NCBI GenBank assembly: GCA_965651815.1
Contig: CBFGTJ010000028.1
Span: 1 to 22,754 of the forward strand
Direction of reading: 5' to 3'
DNA: 22,754 nucleotides
From: CBFGTJ01 sp965651815
GTDB taxonomy: Bacteria; Actinomycetota; Acidimicrobiia; Acidimicrobiales; Microtrichaceae
Shown here: piece by piece, positions 1 to 7,862 of the stretch
Numbering within the stretch: the stretch's first letter is position 1
Layout of the letters: every line of letters begins with the position of its first letter
Translations under genes and position numbers: made by a program
The notes under the pieces: generated by a model
Database searches by the model: none
Seen by the model: the letters and a program-made list of their open reading frames with translations, nothing else
What the model was told of the DNA's origin: nothing

Positions 1-1808
1 CACACGTACAGCGCGAACACCAGGTCGGCCTGCTTCACCACCTGGCTCGAGTACAGCGTGTAGTAGGGGAAGTGCATCAGCAGCGGGTGCTGCTCAGGGC
101 GCAGCGACTCGAAGTCCCACCGCCGGTAGCGGGTGAAGCCCTCGGACTGCGCGGTCACGCCCAGCGCCTCGTCGTAGGGGATGACGATCGACTCGGCCGC
201 GCGGCGCCACTCGGCGACCTCCCCGGGCTCCACCCCGAGCTCCTCCGCCCGGTCCGGGTAGCGCTCGGCGAGGTCCGCTGCGGTGCGCAGGTTCCGCGCG
301 GCCATCACGTTCGTGAAGACGTTGTTGTCGACCAGCGCGGTGTACTCGTCGGGGCCGGTCACGCCGTCGATGCGGAAGCAGCCCTCCGCGTCGTGGTGGC
401 CGAGCGACGCCCACAGCCGGGCGGTGCAGACCTGCAGGTCGAAGCCCGGGCCCCGCTCGAACGCCTCGTCACCGGTCGCCACGACGTAGCGCCGCGCCGC
501 GTCGGCGATGTCCGCGTTGACGTGGAACGCCGCGGTGCCCGCCGGCCAGTACCCCGAGCACTCCTCGCCGCGGATCGTGCGCCACGGGAAGGCCGCGCCC
601 GACAGTCGCAGCTCCGCGGCGCGGGCCAGGGCGAGCGGCAGCGTCGAGTGCCGCCACCGCAGCGCGTCGCGCGCCGCATCGGGGGCGAGGTAGGTCAGGA
701 CGTGGGCGACGTAGGTGTCCATGTCCCAGAACGTGTGCCCGTCGTACCCGCGGCCGGTGAGGCCCTTCGCGGGGATCGCCCGCTGCTCGGCGCGCGCCGC
801 GGACTGGATCACCTGGAACACCGCGAAGCGGACGGCCTGTTGCAGCTCGTCGTCGCCCTCGATCTCGACGTCCGCCCGCTCCCACACGTCGTCGAGGTAG
901 GCGCGCTGGTCCGCTGCCAACCCCTCCCAGCCCGTGCGCTTCGCGGCCGAGGCCGCGGCGTCCACCTGGTCGCGCAGCGCGGCGGTGGACCGCCCGCTCG
1001 ACCAGCCGTACGCCGCGAACTTCACCACCACGAGCCGCTCGCCGGGGTCCAGCTCGGTGCTGACCGTGACCCGGGCCAGGTCCGCCTCGCTCTCCGAGTC
1101 GATGACGGTGTCGTCGGGGCCCTCCACGACGTGGTCCATCGACACCGCCATGCGCAGGCCGCTGCGTCGGGTGCGGTGCCCCAGCGCCGCCTCGAGGCCG
1201 TGGTTGGTGTGGTACTCGCCGACCAGCGGCGCACGCAGCGCCGCCGCGGCGCGCGGGTCGCCCCGCTGCTCGACCGTCGGCTGGTTCGCGCTCAGCACCG
1301 ACTGGAGCACGATCCTCGCCGGCTCGCCGACCGGTTCGACCTCGTAGCGGATCGCGAGGATCGCCCGTTGCACGAACGACACCAGCCGGGTGGTGCGGAT
1401 GACGACGCCCTGCCCGGCGGGGGAGGTCCAACGGACCTCCCGGCGCAGCACCCCGTCGCGCAGGTCGAGGGAGCGCTCGTGGTGCTCGACGGTGCCGTAG
1501 CGGACGTCGAACGGTTCGTCGTCGACGAGGAGCCGCATGAGCTTGCCGTCGGTCACGTCGATGAGCGACTGCCCGGTCTCCGGGTAGCCGTAGCCGGCCT
1601 CCGCGTAGGGGAGCGGCACGCTCTCGAAGAACCCGTTGAGGTAGGTGCCCGGCGTCGCGTGCGGCTCGCCCTCGTCGAGGTTGCCCCGGACGCCGACGTG
1701 CCCGTTCGACAGGGCGAAGATCGACTCGGTCTGCGGCAGCAGGTCCAGGTGCAGGCCCAGCTCGGTCACCCGCCACGGTTCGACGGAGAGCACTCCCTCC
1801 TCGATCAC
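1..1808 (-). CDS. Glycoside hydrolase family 65 protein (disaccharide phosphorylase/hydrolase), 3' end cut by window edge
   Basis: The visible part is 602 codons from a GTG start; the family is usually about 750-800 residues, so the C-terminus lies outside. The N-terminal GH65 beta-sandwich begins at once (SNGHVGVRGNLDEGEP near residue 35). The (alpha/alpha)6 catalytic barrel follows, with TGRGYDGHTFWDMD, GEECSGYWPAGTAAFHVNAD and GVTGPDEYTALVDNN. In the last motif E488 (codon 345-347) aligns with the general acid of maltose phosphorylase. QVVKQADLV near the visible end is also typical of GH65 phosphorylases. The family cleaves alpha-linked disaccharides such as maltose, trehalose or kojibiose, with phosphate (giving beta-glucose 1-phosphate) or with water. 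The substrate cannot be read from the sequence. The GTG overlaps the stop of the upstream HAD gene (GTGA), and a GGAGG lies 4 nt upstream. The beta-phosphoglucomutase partner favours a phosphorylase; actinobacterial hydrolases of this family remain possible. Confidence 0.93.
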   Translation of the reverse strand, partial: MIEEGVLSVEPWRVTELGLHLDLLPQTESIFALSNGHVGVRGNLDEGEPHATPGTYLNGFFESVPLPYAEAGYGYPETGQSLIDVTDGKLMRLLVDDEPFDVRYGTVEHHERSLDLRDGVLRREVRWTSPAGQGVVIRTTRLVSFVQRAILAIRYEVEPVGEPARIVLQSVLSANQPTVEQRGDPRAAAALRAPLVGEYHTNHGLEAALGHRTRRSGLRMAVSMDHVVEGPDDTVIDSESEADLARVTVSTELDPGERLVVVKFAAYGWSSGRSTAALRDQVDAAASAAKRTGWEGLAADQRAYLDDVWERADVEIEGDDELQQAVRFAVFQVIQSAARAEQRAIPAKGLTGRGYDGHTFWDMDTYVAHVLTYLAPDAARDALRWRHSTLPLALARAAELRLSGAAFPWRTIRGEECSGYWPAGTAAFHVNADIADAARRYVVATGDEAFERGPGFDLQVCTARLWASLGHHDAEGCFRIDGVTGPDEYTALVDNNVFTNVMAARNLRTAADLAERYPDRAEELGVEPGEVAEWRRAAESIVIPYDEALGVTAQSEGFTRYRRWDFESLRPEQHPLLMHFPYYTLYSSQVVKQADLVFALYV

Positions 1809-2635
1809 GACACCTCCAGCAGCTCCGACAGGTCCTGGACCACGATGTCCGCACCGTGCTCGAGAAGGGCCGCGGCGTGGCCGGTGCGGTCCACCCCGAC
1901 GACCCACCCGAAGCCGCCGGCGCGGCCCGCGGCGACCCCCGCCTCCGCGTCCTCGAACACCGCGGCGCGCTCGACCGGCACGCCGAGCTCGCCGGCCGCC
2001 TCGACGAACATGTCCGGTGCGGGCTTGCCGGCCAGCCCCCTCGCCGCGGCGGTGATGCCGTCGACGCGCACCTCGAAGAGCTCCTCGATGCCCGCCGCAC
2101 GCAGCACCTCCCGGCAGTTCCTGCTCGCGGAGACGATCGCCCTGGGGATGTCCGCGGCCCGCACCGCCTCGACGTAGCGCACCGAGCCGCCGAAGACGGT
2201 CACGCCGCGGCTGCGGATGATCTCCAGGACGAGCTCGTTCTTGCGGGTGCCGAGCCCGTGGACCGTGTCGAGGTGCGCGGGGTCGTCGGTCGAGCCCTCG
2301 GGCAGCGTGATGCCCCTCGACGCGAGGAACCCGCGCACGCCGTCGTGGCGGAGCTTGCCGTCCACGTGCGCGACGTAGTCGCCGGGCAGCTCGAAGGGGC
2401 GGAACGGCTCGCCCGAGCGCCGGGAGCGTTCGAGGAGGAACGCGTCGAACATCTCCTTCCACGCGGCCGCGTGGACCGCCGCGGTGTCGGTCAGCACGCC
2501 GTCCAGGTCGAACAGGCACGCCTCGATGCCGGCGGGGACCAACGGCCGCGGCCCGGACCCGGGGCGTCCACGTGGTGTGGGCTCGGGCGGTCGGCGGCGC
2601 AACGGCGGTCGATCCACGGGCCTGACCGTACCCAC
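1805..2635 (-). CDS. HAD-superfamily beta-phosphoglucomutase-like enzyme
   Basis: The 276-residue frame carries all HAD motifs: DLDGVLTDT (nucleophile D43 and acid/base D45), S169 in IVSAS, K204 in AGKPAPD, and E228-D229 in VFEDAEAG. The helical cap with HDGVRGFLASRGI is typical of beta-phosphoglucomutases, which convert beta-glucose 1-phosphate to glucose 6-phosphate in the cytoplasm. Its stop overlaps the GH65 start by 4 nt, so the two are translationally coupled, as in known disaccharide phosphorolysis pairs. The start is uncertain. The ATG at 2635 gives a 31-residue Pro/Arg-rich leader with no homology expected; a TTG at 2542 (LVPAGIEACLFDLDG) gives a more normal length of about 245 residues and may be the real start. 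bioD ends 13 nt upstream of the ATG, so the gene may belong to the bioF-bioD transcript. A generic sugar-phosphate phosphatase is the alternative function. Confidence 0.9.
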   Translation of the reverse strand: MGTVRPVDRPPLRRRPPEPTPRGRPGSGPRPLVPAGIEACLFDLDGVLTDTAAVHAAAWKEMFDAFLLERSRRSGEPFRPFELPGDYVAHVDGKLRHDGVRGFLASRGITLPEGSTDDPAHLDTVHGLGTRKNELVLEIIRSRGVTVFGGSVRYVEAVRAADIPRAIVSASRNCREVLRAAGIEELFEVRVDGITAAARGLAGKPAPDMFVEAAGELGVPVERAAVFEDAEAGVAAGRAGGFGWVVGVDRTGHAAALLEHGADIVVQDLSELLEVS

Positions 2636-2648
2636 CCCGGGGGTGGCG

Positions 2649-3305
2649 TCACCCCCGATCGGCGAGCACCGCTGCGGCCAGGTCGGTGATCGTCGTGGTC
2701 ACCGGCGTGCGGTCGCGGTGCTCGAGCCACTCCGCGTTCCGCCGGTGCAGGTCGTCGGTCGGGTCGAAGCGGTTGAGGTGCACGAGCAGCGGCAGGCCGT
2801 CGGCGGCGGCCACCGAGAGCCGGACGGAGTTGATCGTCCCCAGCCCCGCGTCCGCGACGAGGAGCACCAGGTCCGGCCGCAGCCGGCGGGCGAACCCCGC
2901 CGAGTCGTCGTCGTGGGAGAGGGGGGAGCGGATGCCGCCGACGGTCTCGACCAGGCCCACCTCGACCCCGTCCGGCCACGCCAGCTCGCCCAGCAGCTCC
3001 TCGGAGGTGACCGGCGGGGCGCCGAGCAGCTCGGTGGCCATGGGCGGTGCCACCGGCACGCCGTACCAGCGGTGCTCGGGGCACACCTCGCTCGGCCGCT
3101 CGCCCGAGGCGGCGGCGAGGACCTCGGCGTCGGTGGGGCCCTCGCCGGGCTCGAACGACTGGACCGGCTTGCGGGCCGCCACCGCCACGCCCCGGCCGCA
3201 CAGGTGCTCGAGCAGTCGGGCGGTGCACCAGGTCTTGCCCACCTCCGTCGCGGTGCCGGTGACGACGATCGTGCGGCGGGGCCGCGCCGCGGGCGGCCCG
3301 CTCAA
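2649..3305 (-). CDS. bioD: ATP-dependent dethiobiotin synthetase
   Basis: BioD closes the ureido ring of dethiobiotin from 7,8-diaminopelargonate, CO2 and ATP. The 218-residue protein has the BioD P-loop GTATEVGKT (residues 17-25, K24), the catalytic-lysine motif ARKPVQS (K46), VETVGGIRSPLS (E120, G123-G124, equivalent to the VEGAGG motif) and LGTINSVRLS. Length is normal for the family. The start is a TTG overlapping the bioF stop (TTGA, 3302-3305); no ATG or GTG precedes the P-loop in frame, so this unusual start is the best choice and implies translational coupling to bioF. The last codons run to within 13 nt of the HAD gene. Identity is secure from motifs plus position among bioF, bioB and bioA. 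Confidence 0.95.
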   Translation of the reverse strand: MSGPPAARPRRTIVVTGTATEVGKTWCTARLLEHLCGRGVAVAARKPVQSFEPGEGPTDAEVLAAASGERPSEVCPEHRWYGVPVAPPMATELLGAPPVTSEELLGELAWPDGVEVGLVETVGGIRSPLSHDDDSAGFARRLRPDLVLLVADAGLGTINSVRLSVAAADGLPLLVHLNRFDPTDDLHRRNAEWLEHRDRTPVTTTITDLAAAVLADRG

Positions 3306-4426
3306 CGCAACCCCAGCTCGTCGAGCGCGGCGACCAGGTCGCGCACCGCGTCGCGGCGGTGCGCGGCGGAGAGCGCGACCCTCAGCCGGGAGGTGCCCAC
3401 CGGCACCGTCGGCGGACGGATCGCGGGGACCAGGAACCCCCGCTCGAGCAGCGCGTCGGAGGCGGCCACCGCCCGCCGCTCGTCACCGAGGACCAGCGGG
3501 ACGATCGGCGAGGGGTGCCCCGGGCGCACGAGGTCGATCGCGGCGCGCAGCTGTGCGACGAGCCGCGCCCCCTCGTCGCCACGCAGGAGCCGCAGCGCCG
3601 CGAGGGCGGCCGCCACGTCCGCCGGGGTGGGCGCCGTGGTGAAGATGTAGGGCCGCGCGCGGTTGACCAGCAGCTCGACCAGCGGGGCGGAGCCGGCCAC
3701 CCAACCGCCGAGCGAGCCGAGGGACTTCGACAACGTGCCCACCCGCAGCAGCTCGAGGCCCTCGTGGCCGTCGTGCAGGTCGGGGCCGAGCACGGCGTGC
3801 GCCTCGTCCAGCACGAGCAGCGCGCCCGCTCCCGCGCACAGCCGGGCGAGGTCGTCGACCGGTGCGGTGTCGCCGTCCATGGAGAAGACCGAGTCGGTCA
3901 CCACGATCGTCCGGGGCCCGGCCGCGGCCAGCAGCTCCTCCAGGTGGTCGAGGTCGCGGTGGCGGTACACCCGCACCTCCGAGCGCGACAGCCGGCACCC
4001 GTCGATGATCGACGCGTGGTTCAGCTCGTCGCTCAGCACGGTCACCCCGGGGCCACCGAGCGCACCGAGCACGGCGAGGTTCGCGGCGTAGCCGGTGGGC
4101 AGCACCACGGCCCGGTCGGTGCCCTTCCAGCCCGCGATCTCCGCCTCGAGCTCCTCGTGGCAGGGCCGGGAGCCGACGACGAGCCGCGACGCGGTCGACC
4201 CGGCACCCCAGCGGTCGAGGGCGTCGTGGGCGGCGGCGACCACCTGCGGGTGCGCGGACAGGCCGAGGTAGTCGTTCGAGGCGAAGGAGACCACGTGCCG
4301 GCCGTCGATCGTGCCCTCCGGGCCCTTCGCGTCGAAGGTGCGCGGCGAGCGCCAGCGACCCGCCGCGCGGATGCCGTCGAGCTCCGACCGAGCCCATGCG
4401 TTCCACCGCCCGGGGGCAGCCACCAC
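3302..4426 (-). CDS. bioF: 8-amino-7-oxononanoate synthase
   Basis: BioF is a PLP enzyme (alpha-oxoamine synthase family) that condenses pimeloyl thioester with L-alanine. The 374-residue product shows SFASNDYLGLSAHP (48-60), the substrate-site GAGSTASRLVVGS, SDELNHASIIDG (H137), LVLDEAHAVLG (D207 and H210 stacking on PLP) and the Schiff-base lysine K234 in TLSKSLGSLGG. The DEAH segment is a little shorter than the usual DEAHSTGVLG. The reading frame stays open far upstream, so the start rests on other evidence: GTG at 4426, with AAGGTGG 5 nt upstream, gives a normal family length. GTG at 4423 (8-nt spacing) is nearly equivalent. bioB is divergent, 75 bp away. The 3' end overlaps the bioD start by 4 nt. 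Confidence 0.95.
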   Translation of the reverse strand: MVAAPGRWNAWARSELDGIRAAGRWRSPRTFDAKGPEGTIDGRHVVSFASNDYLGLSAHPQVVAAAHDALDRWGAGSTASRLVVGSRPCHEELEAEIAGWKGTDRAVVLPTGYAANLAVLGALGGPGVTVLSDELNHASIIDGCRLSRSEVRVYRHRDLDHLEELLAAAGPRTIVVTDSVFSMDGDTAPVDDLARLCAGAGALLVLDEAHAVLGPDLHDGHEGLELLRVGTLSKSLGSLGGWVAGSAPLVELLVNRARPYIFTTAPTPADVAAALAALRLLRGDEGARLVAQLRAAIDLVRPGHPSPIVPLVLGDERRAVAASDALLERGFLVPAIRPPTVPVGTSRLRVALSAAHRRDAVRDLVAALDELGLR

Positions 4427-4464
4427 GCCGCCCACCTTGGCACAGAACCGTCCCGGGGCCGCAT

Positions 4465-4490
4465 TGGTCGGTCCCGCGCGGGGTCGACCA
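4465..4490. promoter_or_regulatory. 26-bp interrupted palindrome in the bioF/bioB divergent promoter (candidate operator)
   Basis: The arms TGGTCG (4465-4470) and CGACCA (4485-4490) are perfect inverted repeats. They enclose a second perfect pair, CCCGC/GCGGG (4473-4482), and only two base pairs between are mismatched (11 of 13 pairs match, centre 4477/4478). The site fills much of the 75-bp gap between the divergent bioF and bioB starts. It ends 11 nt before the bioB ATG, where a repressor could block both promoters. Biotin genes are commonly repressed by BirA or, in actinobacteria, by the TetR-type BioQ. I cannot match this sequence to a consensus I trust, so the binding protein is unknown. 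No regulator gene is in the window. Confidence 0.55.
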
Positions 4491-4501
4491 GACTGGGGGA
4501 C

Positions 4502-5560
4502 ATGGAGCTTCGCCACGACTGGACCGTCGCCGAGGCCGAGGAACTCATCGGGCGTCCGTTCCACGACCTCCTGTTCGAGGCGCACCAGGTGCACCGGGAG
4601 CGCTTCGACCCGCAGGTGGTCGAGGCAGCGATCCTGCTGTCGATCAAGACCGGTGCGTGCCCCGAGGACTGCGCCTACTGCCCGCAGTCGGCGCGCTACG
4701 ACACCGACGTCGACCCCGAGCGCCTGATGGGCACCGACGAGATCGTCGAGGCCGCGAGGAACGCGCAGCGCAACGGCGCCACGCGGTTCTGCATGGGTGC
4801 GGCGTGGCGCTCGCCCAACGACCGGCAGGTCGAGCAGGTGGCGGCCGCGGTCGAGGCGGTGGGGGCGCTCGGCATGGAGACCTGCGTCACGCTCGGGATG
4901 CTCACCCCCGAGCAGTCCCGGCGCCTCGCTGAGGCGGGGCTCGACTACTACAACCACAACCTGGACACCTCGCCGGAGTTCTACGGCGAGGTCATCACCA
5001 CCCGCACCTACGAGGACCGCCTCGACACGCTCGGCAACGTGCGCAGCGCCGGCGTGAAGCTGTGCTGCGGCGGGATCGTCGGCATGGGCGAGTCGCGCAC
5101 CGACCGGGCGGGGCTGCTGGTGCAGCTCGCCAACCTCGACCCGCACCCGGAGAGCGTGCCGATCAACCTGCTCGTGCAGGTGCCGGGCACCCCGCTGTAC
5201 GGCACCGACGAGCTGGACCCGCTGGAGCTCGTCCGCACGATCGCGGCGGCCCGCATCATGATGCCCGGGTCGGTGGTCCGGCTGTCCGCCGGCCGCTCGC
5301 AGATGACCGACGAGCTGCAGGCGCTGTGCCTGCACGCCGGCGCGAGCAGCGTGTTCCTCGGCGACCGGCTCCTCACGACCCCGAACCCTGGCGAGGACCA
5401 CGACCGCGCGCTGCTCGACCGCCTCGACGCCCGCCTGGCCGAGCTCGACGGTGCACCCGCCGCGGCGGGCAAGGAGGCTCAGGCCGACGACGGGACGCTG
5501 GTCACCGTGTCGACGATGGCCGCACCGACGCGGGCCACCTCGTCGTCGGAGGCGACGTAG
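4502..5560 (+). CDS. bioB: Biotin synthase (radical SAM)
   Basis: BioB inserts sulfur into dethiobiotin to form biotin. The 352-residue protein follows E. coli BioB numbering exactly. The radical-SAM cluster cysteines are C53, C57 and C60 in CPEDCAYCPQS. The auxiliary [2Fe-2S] ligands are C97 (RFCMGAAW), C128 (ETCVTLG), C188 (KLCCGGIVGMGE) and R260 (VVRLSAGR). YYNHNLDTSPEFYG is also diagnostic. The ATG at 4502 has a purine-rich GGGGGA immediately upstream. The last 27 codons, from about residue 326, lie antisense to the 3' end of bioA, so the low-complexity tail after LAELDGAP is probably not part of the conserved fold. Transcription starts in the short divergent region shared with bioF. Confidence 0.97.
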   Translation: MELRHDWTVAEAEELIGRPFHDLLFEAHQVHRERFDPQVVEAAILLSIKTGACPEDCAYCPQSARYDTDVDPERLMGTDEIVEAARNAQRNGATRFCMGAAWRSPNDRQVEQVAAAVEAVGALGMETCVTLGMLTPEQSRRLAEAGLDYYNHNLDTSPEFYGEVITTRTYEDRLDTLGNVRSAGVKLCCGGIVGMGESRTDRAGLLVQLANLDPHPESVPINLLVQVPGTPLYGTDELDPLELVRTIAAARIMMPGSVVRLSAGRSQMTDELQALCLHAGASSVFLGDRLLTTPNPGEDHDRALLDRLDARLAELDGAPAAAGKEAQADDGTLVTVSTMAAPTRATSSSEAT

Positions 5561-6774
5561 GGCGGCATCGTGTAGATGAGCCGGCCGAAGGGGCGCAGCC
5601 AGACCCCGTGGGCCAGGCACACCTCCTGCACCGCCGGGAGCGGCAGGGGCTCGCGGGTCTCGACCACCCCGATCGCACCCAGCACCCGGACGTCCGCGAC
5701 CTGGGGCACCGCCCGTGCCGGCTCCAGCGCCCGGACGAGGCCGCGCTCGATCCGGGCCACCTCGTCCTGCCACGGCGGTGAGCACAGGAGGCGGGTGGAC
5801 GCGAGCGCGACCGACGCCGCGAGCGGGTTCGCCATGAAGGTCGGGCCGTGCATGAGCGCACCGGACTCCGCCGCGGTCACCCCCTCGGCGACCTCGGTGG
5901 TGCACAGCGTCGCCGCCATCGACAGGTAGCCACCGGTCAGGGCCTTGCCCAGGCACATCACGTCGGGGGCGATGCCGGCGTGTTCGCACGCGAAGAGGCG
6001 GCCGGAGCGGCCGAACCCGGTCGCGATCTCGTCCGCGATGAGCAGGACCCCGTGCCGGTCGCACAGCGACCGGACCGCAGCCAGGTACTCGGGGGAGTAG
6101 AAGCGCATGCCGCCGGCGCCCTGCACGATCGGTTCGAGGACGACCGCGGCGACCTCGTCGTCGTGGCGCTCCAACAGCGCGGCGAGCTCCGCGACGTGCG
6201 ACTCGTCGAACGGCGCACCGAAGACCGGCGAGGGGGCGGGAGCGAAGAGCTGCTCCGGCAGCACCGAGGAGAAGAGGTGGTGCATGCCGGTCACCGGGTC
6301 GCACACCGACATCGCGCCGAGCGTGTCGCCGTGGTACCCGGAGCGGACCGTCAGCAGGCGCCGCCGCGACGGGCGGCCCCGGCCCTGCCAGTACTGGATC
6401 GCCATCTTGATCGCGACCTCGACCGAGACCGAGCCGGAGTCGCTGAAGAAGACGTGCGACAGCCCGTCCGGTGCGAGCTCGACCAGCAGCTCGGCGAGCT
6501 CGACCGCCGGCGCGTGGGTGAGCCCGCCGAACATGACGTGCGACATGCGGCCCAGCTGGTCGCGCACCGCCTCGTCCAGCACGGGGTGGCGGTAGCCGTG
6601 GATCGTCGACCACCACGACGACATGCCGTCGACCAGCTCCCGCCCGTCCTCCAGCCGCAGCCTCGCGCCCTGCGCGGACGCGACGGGCAGGGCCGGCACC
6701 GCCGCCGGCATCGGTGCGTAGGGATGCCACACGGTGCCGAGGTCGCGTGCGGAGAGGTCGTCGGCGCGGGCCAC
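5479..6774 (-). CDS. bioA: Adenosylmethionine-8-amino-7-oxononanoate aminotransferase
   Basis: BioA transfers the amino group of S-adenosylmethionine to 8-amino-7-oxononanoate, giving 7,8-diaminopelargonate (PLP fold type I). The 431-residue protein matches the family length. Motifs: DGMSSWWSTIHGYRHP (50-63), MSHVMFGGLTHAPA, FFSDSGSVSVEVAIKMA, SGYHGDTLGAMSVCDP, LLIADEIATGFGRSG (D248) and the PLP lysine K277 in CLGKALTGGYLS. I chose the GTG at 6774 (VARADDLSARDLGTVWHPYAPM) because WHPYAPM sits about 17 residues into typical BioA proteins; the frame stays open upstream to an ATG at 6942, which would add an unconserved leader and run into the next gene. The gene is convergent with bioB, overlapping it by 82 bp, and divergent from the LLM oxidoreductase. 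Confidence 0.96.
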   Translation of the reverse strand: MARADDLSARDLGTVWHPYAPMPAAVPALPVASAQGARLRLEDGRELVDGMSSWWSTIHGYRHPVLDEAVRDQLGRMSHVMFGGLTHAPAVELAELLVELAPDGLSHVFFSDSGSVSVEVAIKMAIQYWQGRGRPSRRRLLTVRSGYHGDTLGAMSVCDPVTGMHHLFSSVLPEQLFAPAPSPVFGAPFDESHVAELAALLERHDDEVAAVVLEPIVQGAGGMRFYSPEYLAAVRSLCDRHGVLLIADEIATGFGRSGRLFACEHAGIAPDVMCLGKALTGGYLSMAATLCTTEVAEGVTAAESGALMHGPTFMANPLAASVALASTRLLCSPPWQDEVARIERGLVRALEPARAVPQVADVRVLGAIGVVETREPLPLPAVQEVCLAHGVWLRPFGRLIYTMPPYVASDDEVARVGAAIVDTVTSVPSSA

Positions 6775-6825
6775 CCCCGCAGGGGTACACCACCGCGGCG
6801 CCGGCGACCAACCCGGCTCCTCCAC

Positions 6826-6874
6826 CCGTTCGGTCCGGCGGGTGACTACCGTCGTGGCGTCATCTGCCGAACGG
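6826..6874. promoter_or_regulatory. Inverted repeat CCGTTCGG/CCGAACGG in the bioA/LLM divergent region
   Basis: Two perfect 8-bp arms (6826-6833 and 6867-6874) are separated by 33 bp, so their centres lie about four helical turns apart. The second arm ends 13 nt before the ATG at 6888. This spacing could suit a dimeric regulator or DNA looping. The arms are short and chance occurrence is not negligible in GC-rich DNA. It shares no obvious sequence with the bioF/bioB palindrome. No strong -35/-10 pair is visible. Confidence 0.25.
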
Positions 6875-6887
6875 ACGGGAAGGCGGC

Positions 6888-7862
6888 ATGGCACGGCTCG
6901 AGATCCGCTACGACCTGCGGAGCCCCGGATGGGCGCCGGCATCGGTCGCCGACCGCTACGAGGCGGCGCTCGAGCAGATCCGCTGGGCGGAGCGGCGCGG
7001 GTTCCGCACGGTGACGCTCTCGGAGCACCACGGCACCGAGGACGGGTACCTGCCGTCGCCGCTGGTGTTCGCCGCGGCGGTCGCAGCGCGCACGGAGCGG
7101 ATCACGATCCGCATCGCCGCGCTCGTCGCGCCGCTACACGACCCGCTGCGCATCGCGGAGGACGCCGCGGTCGTCGACCAGCTCAGCCGCGGCCGCCTCG
7201 AGCTCGTGCTCGCCAACGGGTACGTGCCCTCCGAGCTCGCCATGTTCGGGCGGGGGCTGGCGGACCGGGTGCCGGCGGTCGTGGAGGCGGTCCGCACGCT
7301 GCAGGAGGCCTGGACCGGCGAGCCGTTCGAGTTCCGCGGGCGGACCGTGCGGGTCACGCCCCGCCCGTACCGCCGGCCGAGGCCGCCGATCCTGCTCGGC
7401 GGGTCCTCCGCCGCGGCCGCCCGGCGGGCGGCTCGCATCGCGGACCTCTTCATGCCGAGCGACCCGGTGCACTGGGCGGCGTACCGCGACGCCGTGCTGG
7501 CCGAGGGTGGTCCCGACTGGGGTCCGGCCCCGGTGATCGGCCCCCGCTTCGTGCACCTGTCCGAGGACGTCGAGGCGGGCTGGCAGGAGGTGGAGCGCTA
7601 CGTCGCCGCCGACCGCGACACCTACGGGCGATGGGCCGAGGAGGCGGGCCTGGACACGGGGCACCGGCGCGTCACCGACGAGCTCGGCGTCCGCGACGAC
7701 CCCGAGTACCGGGTGGTCACCCCGAAGGAGTGCGCGGAGCTGGTCAGGGACCTGGGCCGGCACGGCACCTTCGTGCTGCACCCGATGATGGGCGGGATCC
7801 CGCCCGAGGTCGCGTGGCGGAGCCTCGAGCTGTTCGAGCGGCACGTGCTGGCGGAGGCGTAG
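6888..7862 (+). CDS. LLM-class (luciferase-like) flavin/F420-dependent oxidoreductase
   Basis: The 324-residue TIM-barrel protein has the bacterial-luciferase-like layout: strand one (LEIRYDLRSPG), the substrate/cofactor loop VTLSEHHGTEDGYLPSPLVFAAAVAARTE, the PLHDPLRIAEDAAVVDQLSRGRLELVLANGY segment (about residues 82-112) and RPPILLGGSSAAAARRAARIADLF (about 165-188). Such enzymes use reduced FMN or coenzyme F420 to oxidise or reduce small molecules. Sequence reading alone does not tell which cofactor or substrate applies. ATG at 6888 has GGAAGG 4 nt upstream. The stop TAG shares one base with the GTG start of the LigD-type gene, so the two are almost certainly translated together, though their functions look unrelated. 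Confidence 0.88.
   Translation: MARLEIRYDLRSPGWAPASVADRYEAALEQIRWAERRGFRTVTLSEHHGTEDGYLPSPLVFAAAVAARTERITIRIAALVAPLHDPLRIAEDAAVVDQLSRGRLELVLANGYVPSELAMFGRGLADRVPAVVEAVRTLQEAWTGEPFEFRGRTVRVTPRPYRRPRPPILLGGSSAAAARRAARIADLFMPSDPVHWAAYRDAVLAEGGPDWGPAPVIGPRFVHLSEDVEAGWQEVERYVAADRDTYGRWAEEAGLDTGHRRVTDELGVRDDPEYRVVTPKECAELVRDLGRHGTFVLHPMMGGIPPEVAWRSLELFERHVLAEA

Noticed and set aside
72..2177. A 701-codon plus-strand open frame opposite the GH65 and HAD genes
   Set aside because: It is Arg/Pro/Val/Gly-rich with no domain and is antisense to genes with clear motifs; long spurious frames are expected at this GC content.
6783..6788. Another GGGTAC hexamer near the bioA start
   Set aside because: It is on the plus strand with no GTTN-like -35 at 15-17 nt spacing, so it does not form a stress-type promoter.
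4427..6811. Continuous frame extending bioF upstream by almost 800 codons across bioB and bioA
   Set aside because: The upstream part is antisense to bioB and in another frame of bioA; BioF homology starts near 4420 and a good ribosome site supports GTG 4426.
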